Assembly (NCBI GenBank): GCA_041651175.1
Contig: JBAZJT010000028.1
Location: forward strand, 1 to 22,634
DNA: 22,634 nt
DNA from: Elusimicrobiales bacterium
GTDB taxonomy: Bacteria > Elusimicrobiota > Elusimicrobia > Elusimicrobiales > Elusimicrobiaceae
Reading direction: 5' to 3'
Positions 7,039 to 14,262 of this stretch are shown in pieces. The notes below the pieces were generated by a model that worked only from the letters and a program-made list of their open reading frames with translations, did no database searches and was not told the DNA's origin. Position 1 is the first letter of the stretch. Every line of letters begins with the position of its first letter. The position numbers were made by a program, and so were the translations under genes.

Positions 7039-8102
7039 CGGCGGTTACAGCTTCCGCGCCGGGGCGGGTGAACCTCATCGGCGAGCATACCGATTACAAC
7101 GGCGGCTACGTGCTGCCCATGGCAATTCCGCAGCGCACCACGGTAAAACTTCAGCCCGTTGCCGGCAGAACTGTCAGGCTTTCCAGCGCCATGGGGGGAG
7201 AGGCCTCGGTTTGCGCCTACGAGCTGGGCCGGGAGGAACGCTCCAAAACATGGGCGGATTATATCAAGGGCGTAACATGGCTGCTGGCGCGCGAAAATCA
7301 CATTATCGTCGGGTTTGAGGCCGCCATCGCCTCGGATGTGCCGATAGGCAGCGGCCTTTCCTCCAGCGCGGCGCTTGAGGTGTCCATGCTGCGCGCGCTG
7401 CGCGCGGCCTTCGGGCTTTCGCTTGACGATTTGACCATAGCCCGGCTGGGCCAGCGCGTTGAAAATGAATTTGTCGGCGCGCGGGTGGGCATAATGGACC
7501 AGATGGCCTCCAGCCTGGCGGGGCGTGACGCGGCATTGTTTATAGACACGCTGGACCTCAGCCACAGGCGGGTGCCCGTTCCCGAAGGCGCGGAGATACT
7601 GGTCATCAATTCGGGAGTGTCGCATTCCAATTCCGGCGGCGGCTACAACACCCGCCGCGCGGAATGCGAAAAAGCCTGCTCGCTGCTGGGCGTCAAACTG
7701 CTGCGCGAAATCCCGCCGGACGGCCTTTCCCGCGTTGAGGCATTGCCGGAACCGCTGAACCGCCGCGCTCGCCATGTGCTAACCGAAAACGAACGCGTGC
7801 TGCAGGCCGTCCGCGCCATGGAAAAAGGCGATATGGAAACGCTGGGTGAATTATTCCGCCGGTCCCACGTCTCCATGCGGGACGATTACGAGGTTTCAGT
7901 CCCGGAGATAGATTTGCTGGTGGACATCGCGTCGCGGCAGCCCGGCGTTTACGGCGCGCGCATGACAGGCGGCGGCTTCGGCGGCAGCATCGTGGCGCTG
8001 GCGCGCCCCGGGACCGGCGCAGCCGCCGCAGAAGAAACCGCGCGGGAGTACGGGCGGAAAACGCCGCACACGGCAACGGTTCTGGTCGCGCCCGGTAAAT
8101 AG
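7026..8102 (+). CDS. galK: Galactokinase
   Basis: GalK phosphorylates galactose at C1 with ATP, the entry step of the Leloir pathway. It is a GHMP kinase: the galactokinase signature GRVNLIGEHTDYNGGYVLP (about 13-31), the ATP loop PIGSGLSSSAALE (about 106-118), VGIMDQ with the catalytic-base Asp (about 158), and the C-terminal GARMTGGGFGGS. From this start it is 358 residues, slightly short of the common 380-390. ATG at 7026 is preceded by AGGAG at 7009-7013; ATG at 7035, which forms an ATGA overlap with the upstream stop, is an equally acceptable start. Residues further upstream in the open frame are shadows of the previous gene. Confidence 0.96.
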   Translation: MDKMTAVTASAPGRVNLIGEHTDYNGGYVLPMAIPQRTTVKLQPVAGRTVRLSSAMGGEASVCAYELGREERSKTWADYIKGVTWLLARENHIIVGFEAAIASDVPIGSGLSSSAALEVSMLRALRAAFGLSLDDLTIARLGQRVENEFVGARVGIMDQMASSLAGRDAALFIDTLDLSHRRVPVPEGAEILVINSGVSHSNSGGGYNTRRAECEKACSLLGVKLLREIPPDGLSRVEALPEPLNRRARHVLTENERVLQAVRAMEKGDMETLGELFRRSHVSMRDDYEVSVPEIDLLVDIASRQPGVYGARMTGGGFGGSIVALARPGTGAAAAEETAREYGRKTPHTATVLVAPGK

Positions 8103-8132
8103 CGGGACACCGCAATTCAAAAGGAGCTGAAT

Positions 8133-10253
8133 ATGGGAATAAAAAAACTTCTGCCGCTGGCCGCCGCGCTGCTGTGCCTTGCGGGCGCGGCCTCCGCCGC
8201 CGGGACCGACCCCAGCCGCGGGCAAATACTGCTGGGCGCGGCATGGTATCCCGAACAATGGCCCCAGTCCCAGTGGGACCAGGACCTCGCCAGAATGGAA
8301 GCCGCGCATATCACCGTCGCCAGAATCGGCGAGTTCGCGTGGAGCGCGATGGAACCCTCCGAAGGCGCATATGACCTTGACTGGCTCAACACCGCCATAC
8401 GCAAGGCCGAGGCGCATCACATTTACATAGTGCTGGGAACCCCGACCGCCGCGCCGCCGGCCTGGCTGACCAGAAAGTATCCCGAAACGTTGCGCATTGA
8501 CGAAAACGGAAAAACCGCCGCCCACGGCAACCGCCAGCAGTTCTCTTTCACAAACCCCAGATACCGCGAGTTGTCCCGCAAAATAGCGGGCGAGATGGCA
8601 AAACGTTTCGGCAACGACCCCAACGTCATCGGCTGGCAGATTGACAACGAGTACTGCCAGCTCTCCTATGACCCGCACACGGCGAACCTGTTCCGGGGCT
8701 GGCTGAAGGACAAATACGGCTCGCTGGACAATATAAACAACCGCTGGGCCACACGCTACTGGAGCCAGACATACGACGACTGGAACGAAATCCCGTTTGC
8801 CCCCGCATACCACAGCCCCGCGGAGCGGCTGAACTGGGTGTGGGCGGGAACGCCCTCCGCCGGGCCCGACAGCATCAACAACCCCGCCCTGCGGCTGGAA
8901 GCAAACCGCTTCGGCAATGTCGTCTGGGCGGACTATCAGCAGAACCAGCTGGACGAGATACGCAAACACGCCTCCCCCGGCCAGTTCATCACCTCCAATT
9001 TCCTGGGATTTCTGCTGCCGGCGTTTGACGGCTATCCGGTGGCAAAAAATCTCACACTCGCCGCCTGGGACGATTACATCGTAACCGGCCACGCCGACCC
9101 GGCCTACAACGGCCTCCAGCACGACTACACGCGCGGCCTCAAACGCCGGAACTTCTGGGTGATGGAAACCCAGCCGGCCATGGTCAACTGGTTCGCCGTC
9201 AACAGCAGCCTGGACAAGGGCGAGACGCGCGCGCTGGCTTGGGAGGCGGTGGGCCACGGCGCGGACGCGGTGTCCTACTGGCAGTGGCGCAGCGCGTTAA
9301 ACGGGCAGGAGCAGTACCACGGCACACTCGTAGGAGCCGACGGTTCGCCCGTGCCGGTCTATGACGAGGTCAGACAAATCGGCGAGGAATTCGCAAAAGC
9401 GGGCAAGCTGATTAGCGGGACCGGCCCCGTGTCCAAAATTGCGTTTCTCTACGCCCCCGAAAACCGCTGGGCGATTGACTTCCAGCAGCATACCGCCGCC
9501 TACGACCAGTTCGCGGTCCTGAAAAACTTCTACAAGGCGTTCAGGGACGTGTCGCAGTCCGTGGACGTAATCAATCCCGCAGAGAGTTTTGACGGCTACG
9601 CCGTCATCGTCGCGCCCAGCCTGAACATGCTGCCGCAGGAGACGGCGCGGCGTCTGGCCGATTATGTCCGGGGCGGCGGGCGTCTTGTGCTTGGCCCCCG
9701 CGCCGCCATGAAAGACGAATTCAACGCCCTGCTTCCGCAGCGCCAGCCCGGCTGGCTGGCGGACGCGCTGGGCGGGCGGGTGGAACAGTTTTACGCGCTT
9801 GAGAAAGCCGTTCCCGTCTCCGGCGAGCTGGGAAGCGGACAGGCAACCGTATGGGCGGAGCAGTTGAGCGCCTCCGCCGCCGGCGCGAAGACGCTGCTTT
9901 CATACGGCAAGTCCAACGGCTGGCTGGACGGCGCCCCCGCCGTGCTGAGCCGCGATTACGGCAAAGGCGGCATAACCTATATCGGCGCGGTTCTGGACGA
10001 CGCGCTGCTCGCCTCGCTGGCGCGGCGGCTGGCAGGGGAAAGCGGGGTGAAACCGGCCTTCGGCCCGGTTCCCGAAGGGGTGGAGGTCTGCCCCCGCGAA
10101 AGCGAAAACGGACGGATATTCATACTTATCAATTTCGGCGGCGATGAGGCGCGCTTCGCGCTGCCGCGGAAAATGAAATCGCTGCTGACAGGCGAAGACG
10201 CAGCCGCGCTGACGCTGCCGCGCTACGGCGTGGTCGTGCTGCTTGACAAATAA
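8133..10253 (+). CDS. Exported GH42 beta-galactosidase
   Basis: This is a 706-residue glycoside hydrolase family 42 enzyme, expected to remove terminal beta-linked galactose. A clean Sec signal peptide (MGIKKLLPLAAALLCLAGAASA, cut after about residue 22) sends it out of the cytoplasm, which is uncommon for GH42. The TIM barrel starts at GAAWYPEQWPQSQWDQDL (35-52). The acid/base Glu is in GWQIDNEY (Glu173) and the nucleophile in WVMETQPA (Glu345). A trimerisation-type alpha/beta domain (about 425-620; SKIAFLYAPENRWAIDF, GYAVIVAPSLNML, YVRGGGRLVLGPR) and a small C-terminal beta domain follow. The ATG has a good AAGGAGCTG site. It sits between galK (30 bases away) and galE, so the released galactose is likely the substrate for this operon. 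Confidence 0.95.
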   Translation: MGIKKLLPLAAALLCLAGAASAAGTDPSRGQILLGAAWYPEQWPQSQWDQDLARMEAAHITVARIGEFAWSAMEPSEGAYDLDWLNTAIRKAEAHHIYIVLGTPTAAPPAWLTRKYPETLRIDENGKTAAHGNRQQFSFTNPRYRELSRKIAGEMAKRFGNDPNVIGWQIDNEYCQLSYDPHTANLFRGWLKDKYGSLDNINNRWATRYWSQTYDDWNEIPFAPAYHSPAERLNWVWAGTPSAGPDSINNPALRLEANRFGNVVWADYQQNQLDEIRKHASPGQFITSNFLGFLLPAFDGYPVAKNLTLAAWDDYIVTGHADPAYNGLQHDYTRGLKRRNFWVMETQPAMVNWFAVNSSLDKGETRALAWEAVGHGADAVSYWQWRSALNGQEQYHGTLVGADGSPVPVYDEVRQIGEEFAKAGKLISGTGPVSKIAFLYAPENRWAIDFQQHTAAYDQFAVLKNFYKAFRDVSQSVDVINPAESFDGYAVIVAPSLNMLPQETARRLADYVRGGGRLVLGPRAAMKDEFNALLPQRQPGWLADALGGRVEQFYALEKAVPVSGELGSGQATVWAEQLSASAAGAKTLLSYGKSNGWLDGAPAVLSRDYGKGGITYIGAVLDDALLASLARRLAGESGVKPAFGPVPEGVEVCPRESENGRIFILINFGGDEARFALPRKMKSLLTGEDAAALTLPRYGVVVLLDK

Positions 10254-10263
10254 GGGGCCCGAC

Positions 10264-11241
10264 ATGATACTGATTACCGGAGGCGCGGGCTATATCGGCT
10301 CGCATGTCAACAAGCTGCTGGCCAAAAGCGGAATGAAAACCGTGGTCTATGACAATCTCTCCACCGGCCACAGGGAAAACCTGAAATGGGGGGAATTTGT
10401 GGAGGGCGACATACTGGACACGGCGCGGCTGGAGCAGGCTCTCCGCGAATACAAGGTTGACTGCGTAATGCATTTCGCCGCGTTCATAGAAGTGGGCGAA
10501 TCCATGTCCGACCCGGAAAAGTATTACCGCAACAACGCCGCCGGCGCGATATCGGTTTTGTCCGCCATGCGGCGGGCGGGAGTCGGGAAATTCGTATTCT
10601 CGTCAACCTGCGCCACCTACGGCATGCCGCTTAAAATACCGCTTACCGAAGACCATCCGCAGAATCCCATAAATGTCTACGGGCGCACCAAGCTGATGGT
10701 GGAAAGGGCTCTGGCGGACTTTTCTGCGGCTTACGGTTTCCGCTACGCGGCGCTGCGCTATTTCAACGCCTCCGGCGCGGACCCGGAGCTGGAAACGGGC
10801 GAGCTGCACACGCCGGAGACGCATCTTATCCCCAACATCCTGGCTGCGGCGGATTCCGGCGGCGCGGTCGGCATGTTCGGCGACGACTATCCCACGCCCG
10901 ACGGCACCTGCATACGCGATTATATCCACGTAAGCGACCTCGCCTCGGCGCATATGCTGGCGGCGCAATATCTGGACGGCGGCGGGGCCAGCGACTGTTT
11001 CAATCTCGGCAACGGCAACGGGTTTTCCGTGCGGCAGGTGATAGCCGCCGCCGAAGCGGTTACCGGGCGGAAAATCTCCGTAACAAAAAAACCGCGCCGG
11101 CCCGGCGACCCGCCCGTGCTGCTTGGCGACGCGTCAAAAGCCGTGAAAATACTGGGCTGGAAACCGCAGTTCGCCGGGCTTGACACCATCGTGCGCACGG
11201 CCTGGCAATGGCATAAGAAAACGGCGAAACCGGGAGTTTAG
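10264..11241 (+). CDS. galE: UDP-glucose 4-epimerase
   Basis: GalE interconverts UDP-galactose and UDP-glucose using bound NAD, closing the Leloir cycle and also supplying UDP-galactose for glycans. This 325-residue extended-SDR protein has the Rossmann motif GGAGYIGSH (6-14), VYDNLSTGHRENL, HFAAFIEVGES, the catalytic Ser/Thr in SSTCATYG (113-120) and the YGRTK active-site Tyr139/Lys143. FNASGADPELETGE and the ending LGWKPQF are also typical. I chose ATG at 10264 because AAGGGG (10252-10257) lies 6 bases upstream and MILITGGAG is the family N-terminus; the open frame before it overlaps the GH42 stop. It is the last gene of the operon. Confidence 0.96.
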   Translation: MILITGGAGYIGSHVNKLLAKSGMKTVVYDNLSTGHRENLKWGEFVEGDILDTARLEQALREYKVDCVMHFAAFIEVGESMSDPEKYYRNNAAGAISVLSAMRRAGVGKFVFSSTCATYGMPLKIPLTEDHPQNPINVYGRTKLMVERALADFSAAYGFRYAALRYFNASGADPELETGELHTPETHLIPNILAAADSGGAVGMFGDDYPTPDGTCIRDYIHVSDLASAHMLAAQYLDGGGASDCFNLGNGNGFSVRQVIAAAEAVTGRKISVTKKPRRPGDPPVLLGDASKAVKILGWKPQFAGLDTIVRTAWQWHKKTAKPGV

Positions 11242-11244
11242 GCC

Positions 11245-11267
11245 GGATAGCGGATTCCGCGCTATCC
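11245..11267 (+). terminator. Hairpin after galE
   Basis: GGATAGCG (11245-11252) and CGCTATCC (11260-11267) pair perfectly over 8 bp around a 7-base loop, 4 bases after the galE stop. There is no T-run, so it would be a factor-dependent or RNA-stabilising end rather than a classic intrinsic terminator. Confidence 0.4.
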
Positions 11268-11285
11268 AACCGCGGAAAATGGGGG

Positions 11286-11291
11286 TATACT
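11286..11291 (+). promoter_or_regulatory. -10 box next to the start codon of the 11298 gene
   Basis: TATACT ends 6 bases before the ATG at 11298, which puts the expected transcription start on the start codon. No good -35 is visible, and the only purine-rich stretch upstream is a G-run at 11281-11285. Confidence 0.4.
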
Positions 11292-11297
11292 ATTGGT

Positions 11298-12269
11298 ATG
11301 CGTATTCTTGCGGCTGTGTTGTTTGTTGTCCTGTCTTCGCCCGGACTGCGGGCGCAGCAGCCGCCCGCGCCCTCTTACCAGCCCGCCTCCGCGCAAAGCC
11401 AGGCGCAGTATACATATCAGGAAGACGGCCCCGTGCTGCCCAACGATAATGTGAAACCGCGCCTGCTTGGCGGCATGGATATACAGCAGCGGGTGCCGCA
11501 GGATTCCATAGTGGCCTTTTTTCAGGAAATAGACAAGACGGGAGAGACGGTCGCCGCCATATCCGCGCTTGCCGCCAACAAAGATTTCGTGCCCCGGCTG
11601 GAGCTTATGAACGCGATATACAATTTCCGGCAACTGGCGCGCGACGTCTTCAATTACAAACTCAAGGACAGGGGGCTGCTGGATTTCCGCCAGAACGCCG
11701 ACATGCTGTCAAAGGATTTCGACGTGTTGCGCAAAAACGCCCAGCGCGTGGAGGATTCCAAATACCGCGCGCTCATAACCGCGATGTTCGCGCTCAGAAA
11801 CGCGCCGCGCAACGACGCGATGGCCGCCTCCTACGGCACCCGCGCGCGGGACCTGTTCCGCGCGCGCGCGGAAAGCGCGCAGCAGGCGCTTTCATTGGCC
11901 AGGCAGAAACTGGCCTACTCCTCCGGCAAGACCGCGGCGGCCATACGGGAAAATATCACGGAGCTTACCGTGTCGCTGGTGCGCACGGCGGTGGAGGCGT
12001 TCAAGGAGGACAGGGGGTTCTATCCCTCCTCCCTGACAAGCCTGTCGCCTGATTACCTCGGAGAGTTGCCGGCGCTGGAAATACCGGGGCACAAGCTGTC
12101 CGCCGCGGTGCGCGTCATCACACAGGATAATTACGCCAATCCCGCCGATGCAGTAACCGAAACCGGCGGCTGGGTCTATAACGCCAACACCAAATCCGTG
12201 CTGATGGGCACCGTGTTCATAGATTCCGCAAAGCGCGCCGCCTCCGGCAAGCAGTGGTGCGATTTTTAA
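11298..12269 (+). CDS. Secreted helical protein with pilin-type C-terminal domain
   Basis: The 323 residues begin with a Sec signal peptide (MRILAAVLFVVLSSPGLRAQ, cut near 19). A Gln/Pro/Ala-rich linker (20-50) and the motif PRLLGG (54-59) follow. A mostly helical section (about 70-220) is rich in Ala, Arg and Lys. The last 100 residues look like the globular part of GspG or type IV pilin-like proteins: AVEAFKEDRGFYPSSLTSL, PDYLGELPALEIPGHK, GGWVYNANTKSVLMGTVFID and a terminal KQWCDF. I recall closely similar pilin endings as a hallmark of Elusimicrobiota. There is no prepilin peptidase motif at the N-terminus, so it is not itself a classical pilin. It probably resides in the periplasm or outer envelope. 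It stands alone between galE and a convergent operon. Its function is unknown; a scaffold or a pseudopilin-interacting protein is a guess. Confidence 0.75.
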   Translation: MRILAAVLFVVLSSPGLRAQQPPAPSYQPASAQSQAQYTYQEDGPVLPNDNVKPRLLGGMDIQQRVPQDSIVAFFQEIDKTGETVAAISALAANKDFVPRLELMNAIYNFRQLARDVFNYKLKDRGLLDFRQNADMLSKDFDVLRKNAQRVEDSKYRALITAMFALRNAPRNDAMAASYGTRARDLFRARAESAQQALSLARQKLAYSSGKTAAAIRENITELTVSLVRTAVEAFKEDRGFYPSSLTSLSPDYLGELPALEIPGHKLSAAVRVITQDNYANPADAVTETGGWVYNANTKSVLMGTVFIDSAKRAASGKQWCDF

Positions 12270-12279
12270 CAAAAACCTC

Positions 12280-14262
12280 TCAAATACCGCGGGAGCGGCC
12301 CTCCCAGTCATAAAACCGGACATCGCCGTCTAAAAACTCGAAAATTCCGGACGGACAGGGCAGCGTGAAATGTCTATATGACCCTCGTATTGCATCAAAA
12401 TCGGGGGCTTTCCGCATTTTTATGGAGAAAATATTTTTCCCGGCTGCGATGTCATATTTCACGAACTCCGCCGCTTGCTTATCCGTTTCATTCATGAAAT
12501 ACCATATTTGTCCCGCGCGAACGCGCAAAGGGATTCCTCCTCCATCTGTCGGCGGGTTTGTGACGCCGTCCGGCGCGATTGAGTAGCGTTTGTATGCATC
12601 TGCCTCTTTATGTGTGAACGAAAAGCCGCCGCCTGGACGCTCGCTTCCCCATAGCAGTTTGACACCTTGCCATATCATGGTTGACGAACCGTCTTCGCGC
12701 AGCAATGCCGTGGCCGGCTTGCCGCCGCGACTCTCCAAGCCGATGCCGAATGTCCAGCCGTTCTCCATTCGCATAAATCCGGCGGATTCAAAAAATCCGC
12801 ACGGTTTGCCGTCGTTCAACCGCCACGTCCGGCTTTTCCCGCCCGGCAGCGCGCCGGAGACGGAACATGTCCTGCCGTCCAGTCGCGGTTGTGGGATAAT
12901 CCTGTTCCCAACCCACCCGTCCAACCGTTTCCATTGCGGTTTGTCGAACGGCAGAACTGCGGAGAAATCCTCGGATGTTTCACGCGCTTTCCCGGCGGCT
13001 CTTTTGACAGATGACTTAGAGACACCCGCCTTAACCAGCGCCATCCCTGTTGCCGTTTTGGCCAGATAATAGTTGTATGAGTAGTATCCGGACAGCGAGG
13101 CAATCAGCTTTAGTTTTCCGTCGGGACGTCCGCCGTAAATTTCCGTGTTCGCTCCGGCTGAATACAGCAGCCAAAGCGTGCCGTCGTCCGCGAAAGCATA
13201 TCTTGTGATGTGGCCCCAGCCGTTTCGCGCTTCAAGCAGCCGGCCCCTGCGCTCCACAAGCAGTGTGCGCGAGCCATCCGGTTTCAGGAAATAAATGCCG
13301 CCGAGCGTCCCTCCCGCAAGAGTCCGCGCCGGAACGCCGTCAGCCAATTCGCGCGCCTGCGGCGGCAATCCGTCGTACGGATTTTCCCAAACCGACGCTG
13401 AGGGGGGAATCACCGTGTTTTCGAAAGCGCGCACGCCCGCGGACAGCGAGAGCAGCCCGCTTAACGTCGGCAACAACAGGACCAGAACGGCAACGGCAAT
13501 TCGCGCGGGCGAGAATCCGACAGACCTGCCCATAACGCGGGCAAAATACCATATCCCGGATACCGACCCGGCAAAAGACCCGGCAACCGCCCATATCCAG
13601 GCATACGAGGAATAACTCCAGTCATACAGCATTGCGGCCATTGAAAAACCGACGGCGGCGATTGTGCCGGCGTTGAGAATCAATGCCAATGCCGCCGCCG
13701 CAACAGCGCCTGTTGCCAGCCAGCCGCTCAAAAAAGCCGATGCAAGCAGCATAAATCCCGCGATGAACGTCTGCCGGAAAAACAACAACGTTTCAACCAT
13801 GTTTTCCGTATCGGCCATGTCGTGAGAATGATCGCTGGCCCCTATTGAACCGCCCTCTGATAAAAACCAGGCGGCGGCGCACAACCCCACAACAACAAGC
13901 AGCAAAAGCATTTGCAATATGCCCGCCGCCGCAAACGCGCCGAATACCCGCTTCTCCGCCGAGACTGGCAGCCCTTCGCTTTCCCGCCATTCGCGCCGGG
14001 TAGCGGCGCCTATCGCCCCGCCGAACACAAACGCCGCAAACGGCACGCCGACCGCAAACAGAAACAGCGATACCGCCGCCGGTAAATCTCCGTATTCTTT
14101 CGGCGAAATTTTCCCCGCCGCGACAGCGGCAAGCGGCGCCAGCGCGTAAACCGAGGCAAGGCCCCAAAACAGCATTTTGTGCTTGCGCAATTCCAGCTTC
14201 ACAAGCGCGGCCATTCCGTCAAGACAGATAAAACAGGCGTTTTTCGCAATCATACAATTCAC
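12280..14262 (-). CDS. ABC-type permease fused to a propeller-like soluble domain (copy B)
   Basis: At 660 residues this is the second of two tandem paralogues. The N-terminal part (about 30-280) has about seven hydrophobic segments (30-50, 60-86, 106-134, 166-187, 188-212, 220-243, 253-277), preceded by the basic KLELRKHK. It contains the LPVS loop (98-101) seen in ABC-2-type permeases. Residues 281-660 are soluble, with repeated strand-turn units such as IYFLKPDGSRTLLVE, AFADDGTLWLLYS, IYGGRPDGKLKLIA, ALLREDGSSTMIW and GIFEFLDGDVRFYDWEG, which read like blades of a beta-propeller. With seven segments and an inside N-terminus, that domain would face the periplasm. The GTG at 14262 forms a GTGA overlap with copy A; ATG at 14253 is an alternative. 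The copies share long blocks (ALVKLELRKH, PLAAVAAG, TWRLNDGK), so they probably form a heterodimer driven by the adjacent ATPase. The substrate is unknown. Confidence 0.75.
   Translation of the reverse strand: MNCMIAKNACFICLDGMAALVKLELRKHKMLFWGLASVYALAPLAAVAAGKISPKEYGDLPAAVSLFLFAVGVPFAAFVFGGAIGAATRREWRESEGLPVSAEKRVFGAFAAAGILQMLLLLVVVGLCAAAWFLSEGGSIGASDHSHDMADTENMVETLLFFRQTFIAGFMLLASAFLSGWLATGAVAAAALALILNAGTIAAVGFSMAAMLYDWSYSSYAWIWAVAGSFAGSVSGIWYFARVMGRSVGFSPARIAVAVLVLLLPTLSGLLSLSAGVRAFENTVIPPSASVWENPYDGLPPQARELADGVPARTLAGGTLGGIYFLKPDGSRTLLVERRGRLLEARNGWGHITRYAFADDGTLWLLYSAGANTEIYGGRPDGKLKLIASLSGYYSYNYYLAKTATGMALVKAGVSKSSVKRAAGKARETSEDFSAVLPFDKPQWKRLDGWVGNRIIPQPRLDGRTCSVSGALPGGKSRTWRLNDGKPCGFFESAGFMRMENGWTFGIGLESRGGKPATALLREDGSSTMIWQGVKLLWGSERPGGGFSFTHKEADAYKRYSIAPDGVTNPPTDGGGIPLRVRAGQIWYFMNETDKQAAEFVKYDIAAGKNIFSIKMRKAPDFDAIRGSYRHFTLPCPSGIFEFLDGDVRFYDWEGRSRGI

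Noticed and set aside
7896..9257. 453-residue minus-strand frame opposite galK and GH42
   Set aside because: It is a shadow of the GH42 gene: no domain motifs, and Gly/Val/Arg-rich reading typical of the complementary strand.
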